A DNA stretch of 64,000 nt from Hyphomonadaceae bacterium TMED5 (GTDB lineage Bacteria > Pseudomonadota > Alphaproteobacteria > Caulobacterales > Hyphomonadaceae). This document shows, piece by piece, positions 26,178-34,017 of this stretch (position 1 is its first letter; each line of letters opens with the position of its first letter). The position numbers were made by a program, and so were the translations under genes. The notes below the pieces were generated by a model. The model saw only the letters and a list, made by a program, of their open reading frames with translations, was not told the origin of the DNA and made no database searches. The stretch lies in assembly GCA_002173095.1 (NCBI GenBank), contig NHBK01000017.1, positions 55,479 through 119,478 on the forward strand, written 5' to 3'.

Positions 26178-26632
26178 GACACCACCTCCTAGCAGGCCTT
26201 GTCGCCCTCATGGTTCTCCCAACACCGATGGCGTCCGCACAAGGCCTTCAGCCTGCTGAAAGCTCCGAAGAGTTCAACATTGCAGGTGAATGGTCTTTTG
26301 AAGCCGACACCGGCGAAGGCTGCAGTTTTACTGGCTCAGCCGTGCTGTTCGGCACGCCGGATGCGAATGTTTTTGAATGCGAGCTGACGGCATTGCAAAT
26401 CTGCGCTGATGAAACCTGGCAGGTTCGCCAGTCCTGCACAGCCACGCGTCAGGGCGACATTCTGGAGATTTCCTCCGAAATCGAGGAATTCATTCAGGGC
26501 TATCAGAATGGCGGCTATCTGCCGGACAATTTCCGACTGGCCATCCAATCGCCTGATCTGATGCAGGGCTATCTGATGTCCTGGGGCTTCCACATTGCGG
26601 AGTTCCGCCGCGCCATTGGCGCGATTTCCTGA
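26174..26632 (+). CDS. Secreted protein, second of the tandem pair
   Basis: 152 aa, signal peptide to about residue 22 (ending ASA). Shares with its neighbour GEWSF, the cysteine pattern (EGCSFTG, FECELTALQICA, QSCTAT), EFIQ and YLPDNF, so the two arose by duplication. Starts in an ATGA overlap, so translation is coupled. It ends 43 bp before nadB. Function unknown. Confidence 0.75.
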   Translation: MRHHLLAGLVALMVLPTPMASAQGLQPAESSEEFNIAGEWSFEADTGEGCSFTGSAVLFGTPDANVFECELTALQICADETWQVRQSCTATRQGDILEISSEIEEFIQGYQNGGYLPDNFRLAIQSPDLMQGYLMSWGFHIAEFRRAIGAIS

Positions 26633-26675
26633 GACGGACTTTCATGTTTTTTCCAGTAAAGAGTACCCGCACGCC

Positions 26676-28232
26676 ATGAGTGAGCGCGCTGATATCCTGA
26701 TCGTTGGTGCAGGCCTTGCCGGGCTATTCCTGGCACTTCGCCTCGCGCCTCGCAAATGCACAGTCATCTGCCCTGCCCCGATTGGTCAGGCAGCCTCCTC
26801 TACATGGGCGCAGGGTGGGCTTGCCGCTGCCCTGTCGCCGGATGATTCCCCCGAAGACCATGCGCGCGATACCGTGCTGGCTGGCGACGGGCTGGTGGAC
26901 CCGGTCACGGCGCAGCTCATTGCCGAAGCTGGCCCGAAACGCGTGCGCGATCTGATCGCACTTGGCGTTCCCTTTGACCGCACGCCTGAAGGCGCGCTGG
27001 CGCTCTCCCTCGAAGCGGCACACAGTAAACCCCGCGTTGCGCGTGTGGCTGGTGATCTTGCGGGCAAAGCCATTATGGAAGCCATTGCGGCTGCTGTGAA
27101 CGCGGCCGAGCATATTGAAATCCGCGACGGCCTGAAGGCCGTGAGCCTTCTTACCGGCAAAAAGGGCCAGGTCGCAGGCATTCTTGCAGAAAACTCAGAC
27201 GGGGAAACTGCACCCATCCATGCCCGTGAAACGGTCTTTTGTACTGGCGGCTCAGGTGGCCTCTTCCGCGTTACGACGAACCCTCGCGAATCTCGTGGCG
27301 ACGCCATTGCCATGGCATATGAGGTGGGCGCGCTCCTCTCTGATCTGGAATTCATCCAGTTCCACCCGACGGCGATTGATATCGACCGCGACCCGGCGCC
27401 TCTCGCTACAGAAGCGCTGCGCGGTGAAGGCGCGAGGCTGATCAATAAAGACGGAACGCTCTTCATGCCACGCCATGACCCGGAAGGTGAGCTCGCCCCG
27501 CGTGACCGGGTTGCACGCGCCGTCCACATTGAAGCCCTGTCTGACCGGAAGGCCTTTCTGGACACACGCGAAACCATTGGGGACGAGATTGAACATCACT
27601 TCCCGACCGTATTCGCGACCTGCATGTCAGGCGGAATAGATCCACGCATTGCGCCCATTCCGGTCGCACCAGCTGCGCACTACCATATGGGCGGCATTGT
27701 CACGGATCTGTGGGGACGGACCACACTTAAAGGGCTGTCAGCCTGTGGTGAGTGTTCTTCAACCGGCGCGCATGGTGCAAACCGTCTCGCATCCAACTCT
27801 CTATTGGAAGCCGTCGTCTACGCGGCGCGCATTGCCGACCGGCTACGCGACAGCGACCTGCCTGAGTTTGATCTGGATGCCGAAGGGCATGCACCTGAAG
27901 CTCTGGATGATGAAACGCTTCAGGCGCTACGGGCTGAAATGGCCGTCTCCTGCGGTGTCGTGCGCAGCGAAGACAGCCTCTCAAACCTGTCTGAATGGCT
28001 TGATGCTAAAATGACGGCTTATGCGGAAGCCGATATTCCGCGCGCGCTCGTCGTCAGTGACCTCATCGTTAAATCTGCACTGCGGCGCACTGAAAGCCGC
28101 GGCGGACATTTCCGATCAGACTTCCCGACAGCCGCAGCAAAAGCCGAGCGGACATTCCTCTATAAACATGGCGTCGCCCCCGTATTCATCGACACGCCTG
28201 ACCAGACACTTTCCGAAAAGGTCTCCGCATGA
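26676..28232 (+). CDS. nadB: L-aspartate oxidase
   Basis: FAD enzyme oxidising aspartate to iminoaspartate for NadA. 518 aa. FAD-binding ILIVGAGLAGLFLALRLAP at the N-terminus, SSTWAQGGLAAAL, HSKPRVARV, the GGSGGLFRVTTNP stretch, EFIQFHPTA and the C-terminal GANRLASNSLLEAVV are typical. The ATG at 26676 gives the usual MSERADILIVG start; the frame runs 27 codons further up, over the previous gene's end. Ribosome site weak. It overlaps nadC by ATGA. Confidence 0.96.
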   Translation: MSERADILIVGAGLAGLFLALRLAPRKCTVICPAPIGQAASSTWAQGGLAAALSPDDSPEDHARDTVLAGDGLVDPVTAQLIAEAGPKRVRDLIALGVPFDRTPEGALALSLEAAHSKPRVARVAGDLAGKAIMEAIAAAVNAAEHIEIRDGLKAVSLLTGKKGQVAGILAENSDGETAPIHARETVFCTGGSGGLFRVTTNPRESRGDAIAMAYEVGALLSDLEFIQFHPTAIDIDRDPAPLATEALRGEGARLINKDGTLFMPRHDPEGELAPRDRVARAVHIEALSDRKAFLDTRETIGDEIEHHFPTVFATCMSGGIDPRIAPIPVAPAAHYHMGGIVTDLWGRTTLKGLSACGECSSTGAHGANRLASNSLLEAVVYAARIADRLRDSDLPEFDLDAEGHAPEALDDETLQALRAEMAVSCGVVRSEDSLSNLSEWLDAKMTAYAEADIPRALVVSDLIVKSALRRTESRGGHFRSDFPTAAAKAERTFLYKHGVAPVFIDTPDQTLSEKVSA

Positions 28233-29080
28233 CTTACATCCCTGCCCTGCCCGACATCGTGCTTGAGCCAATTGTGCGTCTCGCTCTGAGTGAAGACCTT
28301 GGCCGCGCGGGCGATTTGACGACCGATGCAACCATTCCACCTGAAACGCAGATGGCCGTGCAAATCGTAGGGCGCAAATCAGGCGTCATTGCTGGTCTGG
28401 ATGCGGCGTCTCTGGCCCTGCGGATGATCGACCCGTCCGTAAAGCTGGACATTCTCACGCCCGATGGCGGCGCTGTTGAACCAGGCCAAAGTGTTGCCCG
28501 CCTTGAAGGTTCCGCGCGCTCAATCCTCACGGCTGAACGCACTATACTGAATTTTATGGGCCGCCTTTCCGGTATTGCGACACTCACGCGGACCTTTGTG
28601 TCAAAGGTCGAAGGCACGAAGGCCCGCATTGTCTGCACGCGTAAAACAACGCCCGGCCACCGCGCCGTTGAGAAACGCGCTGTACGCTGCGGCGGCGGCA
28701 CCAGCCACCGTTACGGGCTGGATGATGCGATCATGATCAAGGACAACCACATCGCAGCCTGTGGCAGCATTACAGAAGCCGTTAAACGCGCGCTCGATTA
28801 TGCAGGGCATCTGCGCATGGTCGAAGTGGAGGTCGATACGCTGGACCAGCTGGAACTCATCCTGCCGCTGAAGCCGCACGCCGTGCTGCTCGACAATATG
28901 AGCTGCGATCAGCTCTCTGAAGCGGTGCGCATGGTCGACGGCGCGTTCACAACTGAAGCGTCTGGTGGGGTCAATCTCGACACCGTTTCAGACATTGCGA
29001 AAACGGGCGTGGACTTCATTTCTGTTGGCGCGCTCACACATTCCGCACTCAATCTTGATCTCGGAATGGACGCAGTCTGA
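28229..29080 (+). CDS. nadC: Nicotinate-nucleotide pyrophosphorylase
   Basis: Converts quinolinate and PRPP to nicotinate mononucleotide. 283 aa, normal length. EDLGRAGDLTTDATIP, TILNFMGRLSGIATLT, the active-site run CTRKTTPGHRAVEKRAVRCG, IKDNHIA and the C-terminal SGGVNLDTVSDIAKTGVDFI are all present. Overlaps nadB by four bases. Last of the nad genes. Confidence 0.97.
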   Translation: MTYIPALPDIVLEPIVRLALSEDLGRAGDLTTDATIPPETQMAVQIVGRKSGVIAGLDAASLALRMIDPSVKLDILTPDGGAVEPGQSVARLEGSARSILTAERTILNFMGRLSGIATLTRTFVSKVEGTKARIVCTRKTTPGHRAVEKRAVRCGGGTSHRYGLDDAIMIKDNHIAACGSITEAVKRALDYAGHLRMVEVEVDTLDQLELILPLKPHAVLLDNMSCDQLSEAVRMVDGAFTTEASGGVNLDTVSDIAKTGVDFISVGALTHSALNLDLGMDAV

Positions 29081-29155
29081 GCCTCCTACCTTGATTTCAT
29101 TTGCAATGCGCTGCGGGCGTCGTAACCTCAAATGTAAAAGTCGTGAGGGGACGGA

Positions 29156-29968
29156 ATGAGCGAAGCACGCGGGCGAAAGAATATTTTCATCACCGGGGCC
29201 GCATCTGGTATTGGCGCAGAAACGGCCCGATTCTTTGCAAAAAAAGGTTGGTTTGTCGGACTGTACGATATCGACAGTTTCGGACTGAAAGCCATTGCTG
29301 ATGAAATTGGCGCCGAAAATTGCCATTCAGCCATTCTCGACGTGACGGACCGTAACGCCTGGGGCGAAGCCATCGCTGGCTTTAGCGAAGCCACAGAAAA
29401 GCGCATGAACGTGCTCTTCAACAATGCGGGTATTGGCCGGCATGGCTGGCTGGAAGATGTGCCGGCTGAGGACGCAGACGCCGTCATCGACGTCAATGTG
29501 AAGGGCGTCATCAACGGCGTCTATGCTGCCCTGCCCCTGCTCAAGGAAACCCGAGGCGCTCGGATCATCAACACAGCCTCTACAGCTGGCGTTATTGGCA
29601 CACCGCGCCTTGCTGTATATTCGGCCAGCAAATTCGCCGTACGCGGCTTGTCAGAAGCTCTGGACGTGGAATTCAGCGGCCTCGATATTCGCGTGTGCAG
29701 CCTGATCCCATGGTTCGTCGATACGCCAATTCTCAATATGGCAGAGGAAGAAGGCTCCAATCGTCATATGAAGGATGAACTTCTGGCGGGCGGACTGAAT
29801 GTATATCCGGTGTCTATGGCCGCTGAGAAAGTCTGGGAAGCCACCCACGGCAAAGCCTCATCCTATACCGTTGGCAAAGATGCAGATCAGGCTCGCTTCG
29901 GATCACGCTTCCTGCCCGGCCTTGTCCGCAAGCGCCTTTTGAAATCTCTCCCAAAAAGAAAAAGCTGA
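29156..29968 (+). CDS. SDR-family oxidoreductase
   Basis: 270 aa. Cofactor motif TGAASGIG near residue 15, NNAG in VLFNNAGIGRHG, catalytic Ser in INTAST and YSASK. SDRs of this type often act on fatty or steroid-like alcohols, but nothing fixes the substrate. It lies 75 bp after nadC; the gap has a GAGGGGACGG ribosome site. It may be in the nad transcript or have its own promoter. Confidence 0.85.
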   Translation: MSEARGRKNIFITGAASGIGAETARFFAKKGWFVGLYDIDSFGLKAIADEIGAENCHSAILDVTDRNAWGEAIAGFSEATEKRMNVLFNNAGIGRHGWLEDVPAEDADAVIDVNVKGVINGVYAALPLLKETRGARIINTASTAGVIGTPRLAVYSASKFAVRGLSEALDVEFSGLDIRVCSLIPWFVDTPILNMAEEEGSNRHMKDELLAGGLNVYPVSMAAEKVWEATHGKASSYTVGKDADQARFGSRFLPGLVRKRLLKSLPKRKS

Positions 29969-29987
29969 CAGTTCGCACTGTCAGCTT
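29961..29987. terminator. Bidirectional terminator, SDR and sleB-like genes
   Basis: AAAGCTGACAG and CTGTCAGCTTT pair perfectly around TTCGC. On the minus strand a T-rich stretch follows, so it serves the sleB-like gene best. Confidence 0.85.
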
Positions 29988-30017
29988 TCTGGAACCTGAT
30001 CCCGTGTTCGGGCGTAA

Positions 30018-30899
30018 TTAGGTCGAACGTTCGTTACGTGCGCGCACTTCTGCCCATTCGCTGCCCCGCGGGAAGCGATAGAAGATGTGAGATCCAATCG
30101 TACGGGTCTGAACCAGATGCTGGTTCCAGATCGGGTCTACATAGTCTGTGTGGTAGTGCGTAGCAGAACCGGTCAGAGGCTGGTTCAGATGCATCATAAC
30201 GTGTGCAGCCACATCCTGCGCGCGACGCCATAGGCGACCACGTGCCGGGAAGCGATCCATCGCACCGTCACAGGTGAAGCTGAACTGACACCCCGTTGTG
30301 CGCTCAGAGCCCTGAAAGACGACATCGCACACAGCATTAGGGTAGCGGTGATCACCTACGCGGTTCATCACCACTTCAGCAACAGCGATCTGGCCAAGAA
30401 CAGACTCACTGCGCGCTTCATAAAAGATCGCCTGAGACAGGCACATATGGTCACGTTGTGTACGCTCAGCCATTTCCAGGTGAGACGCATCAAAAGACGC
30501 ATAGCTTTCGACAGCCGCCATATCACGATAGCGCTGGCTTACGCGGTCGAACGCCGCATCCGGTTCACGGTTCAGCGCATACTCAACGGTGCGCATCCAG
30601 CGCGTATCCAGAATCGCAGGCTCGTCTTCTGTTGTCACAGGAGAACGTGTCTCGATCGTCTCCGCCAAATGGCGTGCGTCGTCGCGGAATTCCGCGCGAA
30701 CTGTTTCTGCTTCGACCCGACCGGAAAGCGTCGGCAGCGCGACAGCAGCCGTCAGCGCACAAGCCATAACAGCTGCGCCGCGAATAACCGTCGTACGTTG
30801 CTCTGCTTCTGACATGGTTGACCACCATGACGTCACTCTGCCCCAAGGCGAAGATTGACGTAGTCCCTTGCGGGAAGAAGTCTTAAGAGAGGTTTTCAT
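30018..30899 (-). CDS. SleB-type cell-wall hydrolase
   Basis: 293 aa. The C-terminal half is a Hydrolase_2 (SleB-like) domain: CLSQAIFYEARSESVLGQIA, VAEVVMNRVGDHRYPNAVCD, CQFSFTCDG, and HYHTDYVDPIWNQ. The Glu in YEARSE is the presumed catalytic residue. The N-terminal part has a hydrophobic segment (AAVMACALTAAVALPTL), so the domain is outside the inner membrane and acts on peptidoglycan. The start could also be the ATG at 30815 just before that segment. Confidence 0.85.
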   Translation of the reverse strand: MKTSLKTSSRKGLRQSSPWGRVTSWWSTMSEAEQRTTVIRGAAVMACALTAAVALPTLSGRVEAETVRAEFRDDARHLAETIETRSPVTTEDEPAILDTRWMRTVEYALNREPDAAFDRVSQRYRDMAAVESYASFDASHLEMAERTQRDHMCLSQAIFYEARSESVLGQIAVAEVVMNRVGDHRYPNAVCDVVFQGSERTTGCQFSFTCDGAMDRFPARGRLWRRAQDVAAHVMMHLNQPLTGSATHYHTDYVDPIWNQHLVQTRTIGSHIFYRFPRGSEWAEVRARNERST

Positions 30900-31059
30900 C
30901 AGCAATGAACCCCAGTTAAACTAAACCTGTTGGTTGGTATTTTGTGTGTTCCAACAAGCCCGCCGACACCCTCAAGTCTGATGCCAGCGTCCTCCAAAGT
31001 CCGCCGTAGATATCTATTTTCCTCGCAATTGCAAGTGTATATATGCCACACCTGATAGA

Positions 31060-31071
31060 CACTACGTAGTG
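31060..31071. promoter_or_regulatory. 12-bp perfect palindrome upstream of sleB-like gene
   Basis: CACTACGTAGTG reads the same on both strands and lies about 160 bp upstream of the sleB-like start, in an AT-rich gap of 413 bp (30900-31312). It may be an operator. The rest of the gap holds the hairpin at 31188 and the ppdK terminator. Confidence 0.35.
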
Positions 31072-31187
31072 AAATATAGTTCAAAATCGGCTGAATACAG
31101 CCTGAACGGGGGGAGAATAACGCGCCCCATTTTTACACATCTTGTGTGAAACCTAGATAAAACATCTAAAAATCAATTGGCTAGGTA

Positions 31188-31227
31188 GGGTTAAATTTCT
31201 CCAATCAGGAGAAGTTTTTGTTAACCC
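31188..31227. repeat. Nested inverted repeat
   Basis: GGGTTAA (31188-31194) pairs with TTAACCC (31221-31227), and inside them TTCTCC pairs with GGAGAA around AATCA, with GTTTTTG on one side. It can form a two-stem element on either strand. Role unknown. Confidence 0.45.
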
Positions 31228-31246
31228 AATCGCCAGTCAGACGCCC

Positions 31247-31291
31247 CAAAAAGAAAAAGCCGGCACACTGTTTTTAACAGCATACCGGCTT
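31247..31291 (-). terminator. ppdK terminator
   Basis: On the minus strand AAGCCGG and CCGGCTT close a longer stem with CTGTT and AACAG inside, followed by TTTCTTTTT. Confidence 0.85.
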
Positions 31292-31312
31292 CGACTTTGG
31301 TCTATTCAGCTC

Positions 31313-34006
31313 TTATTTGGCTTCATTCAGTGCCGCGTGAGCCGCAGCGAGTCGCGCAATCGGAACCCGATATGGCGAACAGGATACATAGTTAAGACCC
31401 GTATTGTGACAGAAAATCACAGACGCAGGGTCGCCGCCATGCTCACCACAAATGCCAAGCTTGATGTCAGGGCGGGTCGCTTTACCGCGTTCCACACCAA
31501 TCTTCACAAGCTCGCCAACGCCTTCCTGATCCAGCGTTACGAATGGGTCTTTTTCATAGATGCCCTTTTCTTCGTACTGCTTCAGGAAGCGGCCCGCATC
31601 GTCACGGCTAATGCCGAGTGCGGTTTGCGTCAGATCGTTCGTGCCGAATGAGAAGAATTCAGCCTGTTCAGCAATCTCACCTGCTTTAAGGGCAGCGCGA
31701 GGCAGCTCGATCATGGTGCCGACCAGATATTCCAGTTCCTCACCGGCATCAGCGAAGACAGCTTTAGCCATCGCATCAACACGCTCTTTGAGGATTTCGA
31801 ACTCTTTCTTGGTCGCAACCAGCGGGATCATGATCTCTGGAACTGGCTTATAACCAGTTTCCTTGAAGACCTGCAGAGCGGCTTCAAAGACAGCGCGCGC
31901 CTGCATTTCATAGATCTCTGGATAGGTGATGCCGAGACGGCAACCACGGTGACCGAGCATAGGGTTGGATTCAGACAGCTCTTCAGCACGTGCTTTGAGG
32001 TCCGCTGCATCAAGGCCTGTGCCTTTGGCAACTTCAGCGATGTCCTCATCCGTATGTGGCAGGAATTCGTGAAGCGGCGGGTCAAGGAAGCGGATCGTGC
32101 AAGGACGGTCTTCCATAATGCGGAAGATTTCCGCGAAATCGTCACGCTGGAATGGCAGGAGTTTCGCCAGAGCCTGCTTACGGCCTTCCGTGTCAGAAGC
32201 CAGGATCATCGCACGCACAACCGGAATACGGTCTGCGTCAAAGAACATGTGCTCAGTACGGCAAAGGCCAATGCCCTCTGCGCCGAATGATTTCGCTGTC
32301 GTCACATCCGCTGGCGTTTCAGCGTTTGTGCGGACTTTCAGCGTACGTACGCGGTCAGCCCATTCCATCAGCTTACCGAAGTCACCAGACAGGTCAGGTT
32401 CGATCATGTCGACTTCGCCAGCCAGAACCTGACCAGCTGCACCGTCAACAGTGATGATGTCGCCCGCTTTGACTTCACGTCCGAAGATTTTGAAGAAACC
32501 ACCGGCTTCGTTGATCTGCATCTCGCCTGCGCCACACACACATGGACGGCCCATGCCGCGTGCAACAACAGCCGCGTGAGAAGTCATGCCACCGCGAGAC
32601 GTCACAATGGCCTGCGCTGCGTGCATGCCGTGAATGTCTTCCGGGCTGGTTTCCTGACGGACGAGAATAACCTTCTCGCCAGCTGCAGCCATGTCAGCCG
32701 CAACATCAGAGCTGAACACCACTTTACCGACAGCCGCGCCCGGAGACGCTGGGAGGCCCTGAACGAGCATATCGCGCGTTGCATCCGGAGAGATGGTCGG
32801 GTGAAGAAGCTGGTCGAGCTGGCCCGGCTCCAGACGAAGCACAGCTTCATCCTCAGAGATCAGGCCTTCTTCAACCATGTCGACAGCGATTTTCAACGCC
32901 GCGCCTGCGGTGCGCTTACCGTTACGGGTTTGCAGCATGTAGAGATAGTTGTTCTCTACGGTGAACTCGATGTCCTGCATGTCGCGGTAATGGCTTTCCA
33001 GCGTCTGAGCGACACCGATCAGCTGTTCGTAAACCGCTGGCATTTCTTCTTCGAGAGATTTCAGGTCAGAACCGATTTTCTCAGCGCGTGCTTTTGAAAT
33101 CGGCGCTGGCGTACGGATACCCGCAACAACATCCTCACCCTGCGCATTCACGAGGAATTCGCCATAGAACATGTTTTCGCCGGTAGATGGGTCACGGGTG
33201 AAGGCAACGCCGGTTGCAGACGTGTCACCCATATTACAGAACACCATGGACTGTACGTTTACAGCCGTACCCCATTCCTGCGGAATGTCGTTCAGCTTGC
33301 GATACAGAATAGCGCGGTCGTTCATCCACGATCCGAAAACGGCCGTGATCGCGCCCCAAAGCTGATCCATTGGATCTTCAGGGAAAGCGCTCGCGCTCAG
33401 TTTCGCAACGGCTGCTTTGTACTTCTTGATGACTTCCATCCAGTCTTCAGCGGAAAGCTCCGTGTCGACTTCGAAGTCATTCTGTTCCTTGAAGGTGTCG
33501 AGGATGTGCTCAAACTCGTGGTGTGGAAGGTTCAGAACCACGTTGGAATACATCTGAATGAAACGGCGATAGCTATCGAAAGCGAAACGGCGGTCACCGG
33601 AAAGCTTTGCAAGGCCTTCAGTCGTTTCATCGTTCAGGCCGAGGTTCAGAACGGTGTCCATCATGCCCGGCATAGAGGCACGCGCACCAGAGCGAACAGA
33701 AACGAGAAGCGGGTTAGAAGAGTCGCCAAACTTCTTGCCGGCTTTCTCTTCCAGATCTTTCAGCGCAGCTTCAACCTGACCAGCCAGAGTGTCCGGATAT
33801 TTTTCGCCGAGCTTATAATACTCAGTACAAACGTCGGTCGTGATGGTGAAGCCAGGAGGAACAGGCAGGCCAAGCTTGGCCATTTCAGCGAGGTTTGCAC
33901 CTTTGCCGCCGAGCAAGTTCTTCATGCTTGCGTCGCCGTCCGAGCTCCCTCCGCCGAAGGCATAAACCCAACGCGTGTCTGTTACTTCACTTGCAAGCAT
34001 ACTCAT
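31313..34006 (-). CDS. ppdK: Pyruvate phosphate dikinase
   Basis: Interconverts pyruvate, ATP and phosphate with PEP, AMP and pyrophosphate. 897 aa, full length. N-terminal ATP-grasp part (GGKGANLAEMAKLGLPVPPG, SVRSGARASMPGMMDTVLNLG), the swivelling domain with the phosphohistidine in GGMTSHAAVVARGMG, and the C-terminal TIM barrel (GLCRTEHMFF, MIPLVATKKE, FSFGTNDLTQ, CGEHGGDP). AGGGGAC precedes the ATG. It lies 11 bp after glyS on the same strand and is likely cotranscribed. Confidence 0.97.
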   Translation of the reverse strand: MSMLASEVTDTRWVYAFGGGSSDGDASMKNLLGGKGANLAEMAKLGLPVPPGFTITTDVCTEYYKLGEKYPDTLAGQVEAALKDLEEKAGKKFGDSSNPLLVSVRSGARASMPGMMDTVLNLGLNDETTEGLAKLSGDRRFAFDSYRRFIQMYSNVVLNLPHHEFEHILDTFKEQNDFEVDTELSAEDWMEVIKKYKAAVAKLSASAFPEDPMDQLWGAITAVFGSWMNDRAILYRKLNDIPQEWGTAVNVQSMVFCNMGDTSATGVAFTRDPSTGENMFYGEFLVNAQGEDVVAGIRTPAPISKARAEKIGSDLKSLEEEMPAVYEQLIGVAQTLESHYRDMQDIEFTVENNYLYMLQTRNGKRTAGAALKIAVDMVEEGLISEDEAVLRLEPGQLDQLLHPTISPDATRDMLVQGLPASPGAAVGKVVFSSDVAADMAAAGEKVILVRQETSPEDIHGMHAAQAIVTSRGGMTSHAAVVARGMGRPCVCGAGEMQINEAGGFFKIFGREVKAGDIITVDGAAGQVLAGEVDMIEPDLSGDFGKLMEWADRVRTLKVRTNAETPADVTTAKSFGAEGIGLCRTEHMFFDADRIPVVRAMILASDTEGRKQALAKLLPFQRDDFAEIFRIMEDRPCTIRFLDPPLHEFLPHTDEDIAEVAKGTGLDAADLKARAEELSESNPMLGHRGCRLGITYPEIYEMQARAVFEAALQVFKETGYKPVPEIMIPLVATKKEFEILKERVDAMAKAVFADAGEELEYLVGTMIELPRAALKAGEIAEQAEFFSFGTNDLTQTALGISRDDAGRFLKQYEEKGIYEKDPFVTLDQEGVGELVKIGVERGKATRPDIKLGICGEHGGDPASVIFCHNTGLNYVSCSPYRVPIARLAAAHAALNEAK

Positions 34007-34017
34007 TCACTTGTCCC

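Noticed and set aside
31030..31056. Sigma-54-like TGGC...TTGC on the minus strand
   Set aside because: The spacing between GG and GC is three bases too long.
30899..31084. 61-aa minus-strand ORF in the sleB-like upstream gap
   Set aside because: No ribosome site or family, and it overlaps a palindrome and the probable promoter.
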